Part shown: piece by piece, positions 12,735 to 25,757 of the stretch
Position numbering within the stretch: position 1 is the stretch's first letter
Layout: each line of letters begins with the position of its first letter
From: Atherinomorus stipes
Lineage: Eukaryota; Chordata; Actinopteri; Atheriniformes; Atherinidae
Direction: 5' to 3'
DNA length: 64,000 nt
NCBI GenBank assembly: GCA_023101725.1
Contig: JALJCO010010139.1
Coordinates: 1-64,000 of the forward strand
Translations under genes and position numbers: made by a program
The notes under the pieces: generated by a model
Database searches by the model: none
What the model saw: only the letters and a program-made list of their open reading frames with translations
Told to the model about the DNA's origin: nothing

Positions 12735-12765
12735 TAAAATATATTATATAATATATATAATATAT
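12684..12765. repeat. (TA)n microsatellite
   Basis: Nearly pure TA from about 12684 to 12728, followed by degenerate ATATAA units. Confidence 0.95.
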
Positions 12766-12794
12766 TGTTTTTTTTTATCAAAACAGGTCAAAAA

Positions 12795-12839
12795 CAGGTT
12801 GTCTCATTGAGCGCTTGGATCTCAGTGAGACAACCTGTA
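12795..12839. repeat. 18-bp stem, 9-nt loop hairpin between two TA tracts
   Basis: Arms 12795-12812 and 12822-12839 pair ACAGGTTGTCTCATTGAG with CTCAGTGAGACAACCTGT, with one G-T wobble position. The text GTCTCA...TGAGACAACCTG followed by AATAAAGGT resembles the end of a dispersed teleost repeat. Confidence 0.7.
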
Positions 12840-12875
12840 TAAATAAAGGTATAAAGGTGAAATAAATAACCTTTA

Positions 12876-13072
<197 letters not shown>

Positions 13073-13073
<1 letters not shown>

Positions 13074-14669
13074 CTTCTGTACACCCATCAAACAAACAGA
13101 ATTCAGAATTCATACAGTATGGGAATGTAGCACAGGTTAAAACTACTGACCTTATGGGAATGTGTTGATGCCTCTTTTTAAGATGACATCATTCCACTGA
13201 CTACCATTGAGGGGTAAAACAAACTCAAGACAGCTGCTCTATACAGGCCAATGATGTGGAGAAATCTAATCTAATCTAAAATGCTTTTTAAAAAATCCAT
13301 CAGTTTTTCACGGTTGGAGGGTTCATCTAAATCAACAGTAGATGGTGCCAATTGTCCAGTGAGAACTGCATTAGAAGATGGCACAAACAATATGACCTAT
13401 TTAAAAAGATGTCAGTTAGATCTGAAATGAAGGATAAAAACATCCTGAATAAATTAACATGAAGAATCTGCAGCCATGCAGCACTGTGTGAAACTGAAAG
13501 TTGTAGCTCATGGAATGTGTGTTTAAGCCGTTTCTTTATCCCTTATCCTCAGCTTCTCCAGTCATCATGTGAAGTATCTTTGGTTATGTTATTTTGGTTA
13601 TTTGGTCAGGAGAGACCAAAGTTATAAAGTTCGTGTAAATCTCCGTAGATTGTACTGAAGGTAGAGAGCAGCTGGATGCCTCAGACTGAATGTGGACTGA
13701 AAGTCCGCCTGGACAGGTATTTTTTTCAATAACATTTTTCTGAGTAACATGTTATACGTCCTCGGGTGCTGGCGCTTCCTCTGCTGGTCAACCGTATATA
13801 CGGTAAACTACTGGCTATGATAGAAAATGTCATTTAGCTGATCCGCAGCCATTTACTGCAACCAAAACAGTAAATTCACTGGAACATGCAAGTTTTCTCT
13901 GGAGAGTTTCTTTGTGCATGAGTATGAAACATGCACGTTATTTCATGCATGTTGAGTGGGAGGAGAGAAAAACGAGAGTAGGAGCGTTTCTCACTTGGAG
14001 AAATCGTTAGGGGCGGGGCTTGCAGTTCAAACTACACTGTTCACCTCGCTCACAGTTCGCAAATGTGCAAAACCAGGTATAGCGCCTTTAAACAATAGGT
14101 GCAGGTTATTGCTAACTATAGCCAAATTATTCTCGCTAGTAGAAATGATACAGAGCAAAGTTTGAAACAGCTATGGCTTTGCTTCCATTTAGTGGGAAAC
14201 TGCCCTTACATAAATTTGGCTTATAAAAGCTGTCAATCAAATCTCCAGATTCACTCTGTCTTTGTGTGCACGTGTGTGTGTCTAAATCAGTGAGTCAGTA
14301 CTGGGTGTCAGAAATGTGGATAGACATCACAAAAGCCAAGGTCTCAGAAATTACTGTATCACAAGGGAACTTAGTAGGAGTGGATGACATGCAAGTTTAC
14401 TGCAAATACAAGTATCATCTGAAGAGTTTTATCAAAGGCAGCGGGATTTCTTCCTTTGATTCTTGAAGATGCCTCACCTCTTTTGTGAGACAGTTTGAGA
14501 GGAGTTTGCTTTCTATGGTGTGAAAAGATCACTTATACTTGGAGGGCTTCAAGGGTCACAGAAGTATGTGCCACTGACTCACCAAACCATTGTGTAGAAG
14601 GTTTTAAAACCTTCTGGGAAGAAGTTTCAGGGCTGCATTAAGGTGTTGGGTACAGTTTATACCAGATTA
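13073..14669. other. Intergenic DNA, no gene recognised
   Basis: Around 13740-14100 there is moderately GC-richer text that reads like old repeat DNA. No ends could be defined. Confidence 0.3.
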
Positions 14670-15537
14670 TACACTGCCTGGCCAAAAAACAAAAAAAAAA
14701 GAAATTTCCACCAAAAAAAAAGGTCAAACACCCTAATATTACATTGTACCGCCTTTAGCTTTAATCACGGCACACACTCGCTGTGGTATTGTTTCGATAA
14801 GCTTCTGCAATGTCACAATATTTATGTCCATCCAGTGTTGGATTAATTTTTCACCATGATCTCGCATTGATGATGGTAGAGTCTGACCAGCACTCCAGCA
14901 CATCCCAAAGATTCTCAATGGGGTTCAGGTCTGCACTCTGTGGTGGCCAATCCATGTGTGAAAACGATGTCTTAATTCTGGCATTGTCATCTTGGAATAT
15001 GTCCGTGCCATCAGGGAAGAAACATCCATTGATGGAATAACCTGGTCATTCAGTATATTCAGGTATCAGCTGATCTCATAGTGTTGCTGAACCTAGACCT
15101 GACCAACTGCAGCAACCCCAGATCATAACACTGCCCCCACAGGCTTGGACAGGAGGCACTAGGCATGATACTGCATCACTTCATCTGCCTTTCCAGCCAC
15201 ATTTCTTCCTGGAAGACGATGGGTCCCCACTATCCTTCCAGTTTTTCATGATGCGTTGAACTGTTTTAGTATTTTCTGCATCTCCTTAGATGGTTTCTGA
15301 TGCATGCCAATGATTTGACCCTTCTCAGACAGTCGAACATCTTTTCCACGACCACCGATGTGTCTTTCTGCATGGTTGTTTAGGAAATGAGAAGCAACTC
15401 ACAGCACCAGTTGGGGTTAAATAACTTGTTGCCAGCTGAAAGATGATCGCCCATGCAGTAATTATCCAATAGGAAGCTCGTACCTATTTGCTCAATTAAA
15501 TCCAGGTGGCAACCTTTTTTTTTGGCCAGGCAGTGTA
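14670..15537 (-). mobile_element. Tc1-like DNA transposon, decayed
   Basis: Ends TACACTGCCTGGCCAAAAAA and GGCCAGGCAGTGTA are inverse and start at TA. Near the left end the minus strand reads KLIETIPQRVCAVIKAKGG, the C-terminal end of a Tc1-family transposase. The rest has stops and gaps. At 868 bp it is shorter than a full Tc1. Confidence 0.85.
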
Positions 15538-16539
15538 TGTAAAACTGTTTTATTTTTATGATATTTTATGCCACAGCACCACTTTAAACAGCCAAAACAA
15601 CAATAAAAACATGACTCAGCAAGAAACTGTTTGAGGGGAGACCTTTTTGCTTTGCTTCACCTTTAAACAAGCATGCAGCAGAACAGCTGTGTTACTAAAG
15701 ATGTTGAGTGATGGAAAAGGATGGAAAAAGTTGAAACTGTGGCAAACGATGAGGTTGAACATGACAACAGAGAAAAACAGGAGCTGCATCTGTTGTCTGG
15801 AGATAAGTAGTTTGGTTAAGTTTTGAAGCAACCAAACAGCTACGTTTTCAACCTAAAGTTTGTAGCCAAAGGCAGCAACAGCAGTGACACACTGCACCAA
15901 CTTCGCTACAGACAAGCTTTGGTCTACCAAGAATGTATAAAACTAAGATTTAAAACTAAGATATACTTGCTGCTAGCAACACATCCACATGTATTATGGT
16001 GTCATTGTATCAATGTTCACAACTACTCAGGAAGAGAAAAGTCGCTATTGTCTGTCCTGAAAGTTGCTAGATGATGCCATCATCTACAGTAATTTGATCA
16101 ATCAGCCTGTTTCATACAGTTACAACGGTCGCTGCAGCAGAGTGGATTAATGTCTTAGGAGAGGCAAAAAGGGAAACAAAAACTAAATATGTTTATAACA
16201 CCAAAAAAACAAAACCTGTCCATATTTTCTTTGGTTTAGCGTTAATTAATCTAATTTGATTTTCAATGAAGTTTTAAACAATACGTTTAATTAGTATCAT
16301 CCTTTTTTTGTTCACACACTTTGTCCACAATAAGCATTAATAACCGACAGTAAACCAGGGCAGGATCAACCAGTGGCAGCTTTGAACATTTAATTTTCAG
16401 TGTGGTTCATGGAGCAGAGGCGCATGTTTCCAACTCTGCTGCTTGGAGCAGAGACTCTGCTGCCTGAGGACCAAGCCTCTGTTTTTGAAGGAAGGAGGGG
16501 CATGTGGGAGCACCCTCTGTTAAAACAGAGAACTTTTTT

Positions 16540-16573
<34 letters not shown>

Positions 16574-16802
16574 GTACAGTTCACAGCTGAAAAAGCTCTG
16601 AGGTAAAACTGGAAACGCTGGAGGATACTCTAGTGAGATGTGACTTGTAAACATATTGGCTACAGCTACTGCCAATGAAAATGAAAAAGAAAGCAGGGGA
16701 TCGAGATAACAAGCAGCATCTCATCCATACAGCAAAAGACATGGTTCTGCAAAGCACTGTGAAGACAGATAAATTCAGGTCTATGATTAGGACACGGGAC
16801 AT
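15538..16802. other. Intergenic DNA with a G homopolymer
   Basis: Plus-strand G run of about 32 nt at 16541-16572 within TTTTTTTT(G)n. Flanking short frames with Gly/Pro runs are artefacts of it. Confidence 0.5.
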
Positions 16803-17234
16803 TAAAGGTGCATTCACAAAGCTTTTTTAATTCAAATCAGAGTTTGTTTGCTCGGAAACTACAATAAACACACGTGGGACTGCAGTACTTTTAAAAATGG
16901 CTTGTGGTCAGACATGGAGTGACAAGGAAGCAAAAGCTTGAATCGATATTTGGTCTGATGAAAACATATCCCAGCTCTTCGTAAGGACATGTGGAGGACA
17001 CAGAAGTTGTGAGAACATTCTTGTTCATTGTATGTCTTGTCTTTGCCTAGGTAGGATGAATCCAAATGCAGCGCCAACTCTGGAGAGATTGGGGATATTA
17101 TTCAGCAGGTTTGGCTTGTTTGGCTATGGTGCAACGTGAACACAATCTCGGTTCGGAAAACCACCCCCGTCCCCAGTCGAGCTGAATCCCCAATCGGACC
17201 GAGTCTAGCGGTATGCTTTGTGAATGCGCCCTAA
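16803..17234. mobile_element. Non-autonomous DNA element with GCATTCACAAAGC ends
   Basis: Left end TTAAAGGTGCATTCACAAAG, right end CTTTGTGAATGCGCCCTAAA, mutually inverse. About 430 bp, no coding capacity. The target duplication was not resolved. Confidence 0.65.
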
Positions 17235-17439
17235 AATGCTTCCTTTTTTGTGCAATATACAATTCTCAAGACAATGGAACAGGCTATTCTTATCTGAGCT
17301 ACTGCAGTTATTCTTTTCTTCATCAGTGGAAAATACGGTAACATCCAGTCATGCATGGAAACCTTTTTTTTTTCATAAAAAAAAAAAACACTGGAAAAGT
17401 GATTCCTGAGACCCCCGCCTCTGTTCACAGTTGTGATGT

Positions 17440-17745
17440 AGAACATGAAAAACTTTAACCGATACCAATAATTTTTTGCTTCTCATGGCTGATACCAATA
17501 TTGAATTTGAAAATGATGTTATACTCATTGCTTGAGCAAAATTAGAAAAATACTTCTGCTGCAGATCCAGTAGTTGCCGGAGATGTTATAATGATGGTAA
17601 GTGGATGTGGCCTTATGTTGTTCCCATGCCCCATGTGTTAAAAGAATCCCTATCAAATACATGAATGAAACTTTGAAAAAAATTTAGCCGATATTGGGCT
17701 GATATAGATATTGGGCCGATAATATCGTGCTTCACTAATTCATTG
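17440..17745. mobile_element. hAT-like MITE (CCGATAT/ATATCGG family), copy 1
   Basis: Shares AACATGAAAAACTTTAACCGATACC, AAATGATGTTATACTCAT and GGGCCGATAATATCGTGCTT (parts) with the longer copy at 28578-29612. The right end reads GTGCTTCACTA, inverse of the family's TAGTGATGCAC start. Confidence 0.65.
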
Positions 17746-18967
17746 ACTTACTTGACTCCTCCCAAGGTCCAGTTTCCATTATTGAAGTTAGTTGCATTGC
17801 CACGGTCTGGACGAATGAGAATCTACACGGATATGAAAATCATATTACTGGTTTTGTTCATGGATGTTACGAGAGCAGTTTCAGTTTCTAATGATGACTT
17901 ATTCAGAATGGAAACATGATCATTTGTTTATGACAGAACATCAAAGGAATCTTTTAATTACCAGTAACACAGATAAGGCAAAGTTTCAAAAACACTGAGA
18001 CTGTCTGTGTGTGCACACGCCATGTCAGCTCAGCTCAGTACCTCTCCATCTCCTCAGGGGGTTTGACTTTGGCTGCTTCTAATTTCAGTCTAAATCACCT
18101 GTCACCCACTCACGCTTACACACACACACACACACACACAGTTACTTTCCACACTTCAGAGGACATCACACTGACTTAAACTCACTTCCTTAGGACTATT
18201 TCATGAAACCCAGATAACAGATTAAGCCGGATTTTACTCGTTACTTTGACTGCCTTTGATTCAGTTTCACAAAAGCAGCGACACATGCGTATCACACCAC
18301 TGAGATTTATTCTGTGCGGCTAGCTAGATACCTGACCAGGCTAGCAACCAGGCTGAGGTAATTCTGGAGTCATATGAACATATATGATTGATGAACTGAG
18401 AGAAACTGCTTTACTGTAAAAGCCCTCTAGCAAAAGGTTTCTACTCTTCCTGCTCAACAGTTGAGTCTGACTATTTGTTAGTTTTGTTAAAAGGTTTTGG
18501 TTTCAGTTTGAACTGCAGTTCTTTGCAGTCTAACCAATGTACAGCTTTCTTTATTCCTCTGCCAGTGAAGAGGAAGGTTTAACTTCTCAGTTCATACTAA
18601 CATGATGAGCCGTGACTGAGCTAGTGATCTATTTATAAAATAGTAAATTTGATTGTGCCGTGGATACACGATTCTAACAAAAGTCACTCTGTAATGTGTA
18701 TATGTTCATGGAAGAAGATTCTAATCACTTCTAATACATGCGGTTGATGATATTAATATACACACCAGGAAAATATAAACGGATTTATATATGTACACTT
18801 AACTCAAAGTGCAGAACAGAACAGGGAGGGGGGCACTGTGCATGATGGGAAGTACAGCAACCGTTAACAATATGTTTATTACAAGCAGGCCAAAAAAAAA
18901 CAAGTTTAGCTTTTTATATTCCCTCTGTGGATTGTGTAAATTTAGGGTAGTCTGTAGCGATAGAAAC
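17746..18967. other. Intergenic DNA, CA microsatellite inside
   Basis: (CA)n at about 18119-18140. No gene recognised. Confidence 0.4.
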
Positions 18968-19385
18968 TATTTGGTAAACATGGTTATGGTTGCCACGATT
19001 AATCGATTAATTGACTAATTTACCAATCGACTAATTGACTAATCATTGACAATCAAAAAAGTCGACGATTAATTTAATAATCAACTAATCGTTTATTCTT
19101 TTTAAGCTTTGTTTTTCCTATGAAAATTGCCACTGTACCTTCCGCTGCCTTGTCTGCCTTTCTGCCTGGTCAGCTTTTTCTTGGATTGTTTATTGACATA
19201 AATAAACACACACACTAACAGTCAAAAGTTTGGACACGTTTTTCCATTAGATTCAATGAGAAAGTGTCCAAAATTTTGTCTGGTTCTGTAAATATACTAC
19301 AATTTTTTTATGATCCGATTCGTCGACTCATTGCCAAAATAATCAGTGACTAGTCGATTGACCAACTGATATTCAGATTTAAGGT
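18968..19385. repeat. hAT-like MITE rich in CGATTAATCGATTAATTGAC
   Basis: Both ends carry alternating TCGACTAAT-type motifs in inverse orientation (about 18975-19090 and 19320-19365). Family by resemblance only; edges approximate. Confidence 0.45.
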
Positions 19386-19424
19386 AGTGCAGGGAGGAAG
19401 GGCCAATCTTGTTTTTGTCCAAGT

Positions 19425-20348
19425 CCACCCTTGGAGGTCACAGGACAAGTTGGAGATGCTAGAAAGACAACAGTAGCTCAGAAAGACAACAGTAGCTCAA
19501 ATAGCAGAAGACCCCACCGGCTGCCGATCCTGTCAGCTAAGAACAGGAAACTGAGGCTAAAATTCGCACACTCACTAAAATAGGACAAAAGATGGTTGAA
19601 AACTTGTCTGGTCTGATCTTCAATATCAGCTGCAACATTCAGGTGGTAGGATCAGAGTTTGGTGCAAACAACAAGTTGGTGGTGTAATGCTGTAGGGCAG
19701 GGGTGTCCAGTTCCGGTCCTCGAGGGCCACAATCCTGCAGGTTTTCCATGTCTCCCTTCTCCGACACACACCTGACTCAAATTCATAGGTTTTAAAATTT
19801 TATTAATTTGAGTCAGCTGTGCTGGTGCAAGGAGGCATGGAAAACCGTCAGGACAGCGGCCCTTGAGGACCGACTATGGACACCAGTGCTGTAGGGAATA
19901 TTTCTAGACATACATTGGCTCCCTTTGTACAATAGTACCAAGGTTTAACCACCGCAGCCTCCCTTAATGTCCATCCCTTAATGACCACAATGTAGCATCT
20001 TCTGATGGCTACTTCCAGCAGGAAAATGCACCATGTCACAAAGCGCGAATCATCTCCAGCTGCTTTCTTGAACATAATGAGTTCACTGTACTCCAATAGC
20101 CTCCACAGTCACCAGAATGGAGCACCTTTTGGATGGGGTGGAACGGGAGATCCTCATCATGAATGTGCAACTGACAAATCTGCAGCAACTGTGTGATGCT
20201 ATCATGTCAATATGGATGAAAGTCTCTGAGGAATGTTTCCAACATCTTGTTGAATCTATGCCTCCGAGAAAAATGGCAGTCCTGAAACCACAAAGTTGGT
20301 CCAATCCAGTATTAATACAGTAAGTGGACCAAATAAAGTGGCAGGTGC
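19425..20348 (+). mobile_element. Tc1-like transposon remnant (5' truncated)
   Basis: Related to the copy at 38729-41070: it shares TCAGCTAAGAACAGGAAACT-type text and CTGATGGCTACTTCCAGCAG, and the right end AATAAAGTGGC follows a degenerate copy of the shared terminus. The transposase frame is destroyed by frameshifts, and a hAT MITE interrupts it at 19698-19888. Confidence 0.8.
19698..19888. mobile_element. hAT MITE nested in the Tc1 remnant
   Basis: Starts CAGGGGTGTCCA, ends TGGACACCAGTG, with a perfect 8-bp duplication CTGTAGGG at 19690-19697 and 19889-19896. The interior is largely palindromic (CCTCGAGGGCC / GGCCCTTGAGG). A relative lies at 52932-53122. Confidence 0.9.
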
Positions 20349-21649
20349 CATGTTCCTCCCCCTCATTGTGTGACCAACAATCTTAATCTCTTCTTTTTCC
20401 TTTTATCTTTCAAGCAAGACAAAAAGCTTAATGTATTTTACTAAACACAAGCCATAGGCTGCAGTTCCTGTGTGCAGGAACAGATCAAACACAGTAGTCC
20501 CACAGTGCAGTTTTCATCTTGTCCTCTAGGTGGTAGAGTGAATTGTGCATCTATTTTTAGCTCAGCCTCAGCTGGAGAACAGGCTATTTTTAGCTGGAGA
20601 TCTGTTCCCTACTACACCATAGAGTTCACACACACACACACACAAACATGCAGTCAGGGATGTACATCCTCCCACACATGCTGAAAGGCATACTCGCTAA
20701 GACTAATTCATTAACGCACACTTAAACTTATGCATGCAGTCTTTTAGAGGCTACCAGGTGCCTGCAGGAACTCTCAGACATCAAACTGCTGCTGATGTAA
20801 GCATTAATGGTAATCTATTCTTAGATCTGTAGGGATGAACACATACAGCATGTCCCATAAGAATGTTCACAGATTATTCAAAGAAGTGTTCGCTATTCAC
20901 ACTCACAGCCACAGAATATTTATGCATGGACAAGTGTACACACAAAACTTAGGACACTTGAGCATCTCCACTTCAGCGAGCAGCATCCACACAGAAACAG
21001 AGGCAGCATTTGTTCTCTAAGTGCCCCACTAAAAGCCACAGAACCAGCTCTCCAGCTCACACTCAACACACCCATTGAAGCCTGCTAATGCTCTCTGTGG
21101 ACATGCACACATTCATCTGCCCAGATTCCTCTGAAATATATGACCTTACACAGACAGATGCTACAGTGTGGTGTGCATGTAGTGTCTCAGTACATTATAT
21201 CAGAAAAACAGATTTAGACATAACATTCACACAGAAGATCAATGACATTCATTACTAGCTTCACTTTTGTTCACTAACTTCAATATTTCACTAGTTAAGA
21301 AAAACTGGGGAGAAAATAAATAAAGCAAACGATCCTCAAATGTATGATTTACAGCAGGGTGCTAGTTATATAAATATATTAATGTATAATATATGTATAT
21401 AAAACTTGAACTGAGCCCATTTATAAACCTGAAAATGACAATGATTCAAATGAAACAGAAAATATCTTTAGACTTAAGCAAACCTTGTGTTAAATCTCCA
21501 ACATGCATAGCAAAAGTAAATCTACTTCTGAGTAGAAGCTGTTTTTTTCTGTAAAATGTGACACAAACCAGGTTATTTTAATTTGAAAACAATAACATTT
21601 TCAGAAAAGTTGGCAATTTTTCTAAGACAGAACAAAAAAAAAAGTTTAC
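20349..21649. other. Intergenic DNA, nothing recognised
   Basis: CA-rich short runs near 20630. No exon or repeat ends. Confidence 0.35.
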
Positions 21650-22388
21650 TTAAAGCAGAACTCAGTAACTTCAGCTCGGGGCTCCCCCTAGTGGCGTTCT
21701 TTCACCATCGTAAAGTTCAACCCCCCTACACCCCCACAGCACACAGACGGCTTCTCTACCTGTCTTTCCTCTATTTTGATTCCTGGATATTTTTCTAAGC
21801 TTTTACTAGCTTGTTGATGCTACGTTGCTGTGTTGGTAGCAGCACCACGTCTCCCTCTGCTCAAAGCAAAGTCCTGTATCTTCTGAAACGGGATGTTTTA
21901 CCCGCGATTTGCGGGTAAATTTGCCGTGGATTATATTTTTCTCTGGTGTTGGCGGGTAGCAGGTAAGAATACAAACTTTTTTTTACTTTTTGCGGACATG
22001 ACAAGTGATTATTGAGCCTGGAGCAGCGATGCTTCACCCAGCGCCCAGGCAGCGCAAGCTACATGAATCACACTCGCCCAGCAAGAGTTGGTTATGAGAG
22101 CCAGGAGCCGTGTTTAGGTGGTGTGAAGCTAAAGAAATGTTTTTTTCGAATTAGCGCTGGTAGTCTGCTTAAAATCAGAGCTGGAAACAGCTCGGTAGAT
22201 AGGGGACCTGAGTACCGTACAGCGGTTTCTGTTGTCACAAGTTCTGCTCGGGTCGACGCAGGCAAAGTTGTATTTAGCTGCTCGCAGGGGGGGAAACATT
22301 GAATCACTCCCTAAACACTTTGTTTAGCCCCACAGGGATTCCAAAAAGCATTTATTGAGGTAAAAAAGTTACTGAGTTTCCCCTTTAA
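21650..22388. mobile_element. TTAA-flanked element, 739 bp
   Basis: Starts TTAAAGCAGAACTCAGTAACTT and ends AAGTTACTGAGTTTCCCCTTTAA (inverse, few mismatches), TTAA at both edges. The interior is GC-richer with short frames on both strands (22012-22307) and no known domain. Confidence 0.7.
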
Positions 22389-22537
22389 CAGACACAAGGA
22401 CAGACAAATTATTTTCAGACATTAGTTAGTAAATTTACAGTATTTAAAAGAATGTTGGAATGTTTGGTTATAACTTGACCTGGCCTTTCAACTGGACCAC
22501 CATCCTTGTCCTTGTATACATGCGTAGGGAGGTAATA

Positions 22538-22735
22538 GGTTATATGCACAACTCCACTTCTTCCTGTACTTAAACCAGCAAACTGACAACTGACTGGACA
22601 AACTGATTAATCCAGATGTGTCTGACCTCAGTAACTGGCCAGACACATCTGGATTAATCAGTTTGTCAAGTCATGAAAGACAGGAAGCAAAAGTGCTGTC
22701 TGAAGTTCAGAAGTAGTGGAACCGTGCATATAGCC
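22538..22735. repeat. Foldback MITE, copy 2
   Basis: Same design and related sequence as 538-746: AACTCCACTTCTTCCTG arm, central palindrome CCAGATGTGTCTGACCTCAG / CTGGCCAGACACATCTGG, right arm GTAGTGGAACCGTGCATATA. Confidence 0.85.
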
Positions 22736-22814
22736 CATACACTCACTAACTGTAATAAGCGCTGTGCTACAACACTGTGGTCAAAATGTTATTGCACTTG
22801 TAAGTACGATTGAC

Positions 22815-23190
22815 AGATAGCATTACAACAGTAACAAGGTTGCTAGTTCAAGTCCCAGCTGAGGAGGGGGGTTCGATTAAGTCCAACCGTGGCCTTCCTG
22901 TGCGGAGCTTGCATATCTCCCCGTGTATGGGTGGGTTCTCTCTGGGTACTCCGGCTTCCTCCCACCATCCAAAGACATGCATGTTAGGTTAATTGATCAC
23001 TCTAAATTGCCCCTAGGAATGAATGTGAGTGTGAATGGTTCCGTCTCTGTGTTGGCCCTGTGACAGACTGGCAACCTGTCCAGGATGTACCCTGCCTCTC
23101 ACCTGATAATAGCGGGGATATGCTCCAGCAACCCCCGCAACCCTAAACTAGATAAGCTACAGAAAATGAATGAATGAATAGATCTACTGT
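22815..23190 (+). repeat. tRNA-derived SINE
   Basis: A box-B-like GCTAGTTCAAGTCCC near 22840 is followed by the teleost SINE body (GGCCTTCCTGTGCGGAGCTT, GGGTACTCCGGCTTCCTCCC, AAAGACATGCATGTTAGGTT, GACAGACTGGCAACCTGTCC) and ends in GAATGAATGAATAG. Confidence 0.8.
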
Positions 23191-25667
23191 CATGTAAACT
23201 TGCTGAGTCTAAGTGGCAGAATTGCCCATAGGCTACTATCAGCAATGCCAGAAGGTGTCTGTATCGTATCTTTCAGCATGAAACTGGTCATAGAAATGAA
23301 ACCAATCAGCATATTTTTCACTTCAAACTTGCTCCAGTTGTCCACAGATTTCCCCAATATCCTCAATGACGTGTGACTTCTTTCCCTCTGATTTGTGTGG
23401 TCATGTCATCAAGATTTTTAATCTCCTGTGTTTCTATGTTTCAGACTAAATCAGTGGGTGTCTTTTTGTAATCCATTCAAAATTCTTGATTTCCATCTTT
23501 ATCAATAACTTTAACAGTCAGATTAAACATCTGCTGAACTAATGGCTATACTTGACAACCGACCCATCAGGGAGTATTAATCTGGGTGTTTGCTGTCAAC
23601 CTCTGACTGATGATGGTTGGAAGAACAAATCTAGTGAAAAATAGATTAGTCTAACAGGCTGACAGCAAGAAAAAATACAAGCCGGTGTTTTGGTTGGCTC
23701 ACCAGAAACAAACTTCAGCTTAGAAACATGTTTTTCATAGCAGCTTTGTATTGTAATACGTTTTGCAGAAGTGAAAAAAACACGGTGACTGAGGTGACTC
23801 AGAATAAATGGTGGGTTAACTGAAGTTTTACATTGTGATGAAAAATAAGAGAATGGACAGACTGTTTAATCAGTCTCGGGGATAAAAGTTGAGGGGATGT
23901 GAACAAATCCAGTAAACTGGGAAAGGGGAAGAACACGAGTAAACACACTCTTTTCGATGAACCACAGATGATGTAGTGACAGCTGCTGTGCAAATAATCT
24001 TACCCATGTGGGCAACAGTCCTGTTCACACTACAGAGTCAGAAACCTGCGATGAGCTGTGTTTACTCTGCAAACATGTCCAGTCTCTAAGAATCTGCCAG
24101 AACTGGTTTCTGCAGAGAGCAAACGGCTCCAGTGACACCAAGCCAGTGGGAAACCATGCCTTGCTTAATGGCACCACTGTGGTGGTTCTTCAAGAGTCGT
24201 CAACATCAGGAGCAGGGCCAGAATTTTCCAGCAGTTTTGGGGATAAAAGAAGAAAAAGGTTAGATTTGTAGAAAAGGTTAGGTTTGTAAGTAGGCTATAC
24301 GAGTATGTGATGGGAAGTAGCTTAAAGGTGCAGTTTGTAACTTTTATCTTTGTAAAATATCACCACAAAGGGGCAGAGTTTTACCAGATGATGTGTAACT
24401 TTCCGTTTTCTCTCTATAGTCAGGATTAATATATTCATTTATAACTCTGTAACCGTATTTCTTTTTTAAAATTCAGTAGCAGACTAAAAGAGGGAAGACA
24501 GTTCTTCATCAGCTCTGTCTGTCGACTCACTGCAACTCTTCATTTTAACTGAATGAGAAAGCTCAGCATCACATACACACAGGTACTGTGGCCCACATCA
24601 CAAAATCGTCTCAGAAAAGTTTGAAGTAAAACCTGAGATGCATTCACATTAAAAATAGAAGCCTTTTACTTACAACTCCAGAAGAACTGGAAGCTCTGAT
24701 CAGATTTCAGTGCTTCAAAGCAAAAAAACAATTGTCTTGAGTGGAGAAAAGGTAACTTTGATATTTCCCCCATTTTTAAGAAAAGGAAAAAGCTAGAGGG
24801 TTTAACAGAAAAAAAAACTCAAAGGCCAAAAAAACGTACAATTTATGAATATCCGGGTCTAATCATGTATTTATGGTTCTATGAGTTTGAGGCTCACATC
24901 CACAGACTGTATATACTGGATAAACCTTCCACTCTCATCACCCGTGGGTTTCTCAAGAGCTAAAAGTGAAGCCACTTGGGTGGTTCCCACCGTCTCCACC
25001 TTCGGCGCGTCCCATGTCTCGTCACTCCCGGAAAATACAAAAATAGCCGAAGAGAGGGTCGCTGTGAACGTCAGAGCAAATGATTGACAACCTGACGTAC
25101 TCTGAGCTAAGAGTTAACCCAAAGCTGATAGAAGCAAAGATAGACTAGCTAAAAGTGAGGCATGCCCAGACTTACTGTTAGCTAGCTAAAAACCGCTGTT
25201 GTGCTACTCTGCTTCTGACAGATGTTTTGAACCAGGCTGTAAACATGTTTATTTCTGCTGTGAAGTCCACTGTATTGATATAATATTGTATCAGGATTTA
25301 CACACTTATATATTTATGCCTTAATAAGGTGGTTCATGCTGAAAAACTCCAATGTGGCTGAATTACAACAATGCTGCAAAGATGAGTGGAACAAAATTCC
25401 TCCATAGCGCTGTAGAAGACTCACTGCCAGTTATCACAAACGCTTGATTGCAGTTGTTGCTGCTAAGGGTGGAACAACCAGTTATTAGGTTTAGGGGGCA
25501 ATCACTTTTTCACGCAGGGCCATTTAAGGTTTGGATTTTCTTCCCCCCTTTCTAGAAATAATTCCTTATACCTCTTTTCATGCTCCGCTATAACTCCTTG
25601 TCCAACTGTTCCACAAAGTCACCCCACAGCTTGATTCATTTAAGAATTTTTATCTGATCCTACTGAT
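23191..25667. other. Intergenic DNA, mostly unique
   Basis: At 24322, TTAAAGGTGCAGTTTGTAAC resembles one end of a TTAA-type MITE, but no partner end was found. No exon evidence. Confidence 0.35.
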
Positions 25668-25757
25668 TATACTGTTATTTTATTGATGTTGTGTGAAGCA
25701 CTTTGACACCTTTGTTGAGATAAGTGCTATATAAATAAAGTCAATAAATAAAAAAGA
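25668..25757 (+). repeat. LINE/SINE 3' tail fragment
   Basis: TGAAGCACTTTGACACC and GATAAGTGCTATATAAATAAAG followed by AATAAATAAAAA match the conserved 3' end shared by L2-type LINEs and their SINEs in fish. Confidence 0.65.

Noticed and set aside
18119..18140. CRISPR-like or structured repeats
   Set aside because: Only a CA microsatellite; no spaced direct repeats of CRISPR type anywhere in the window, and the genome is eukaryotic.
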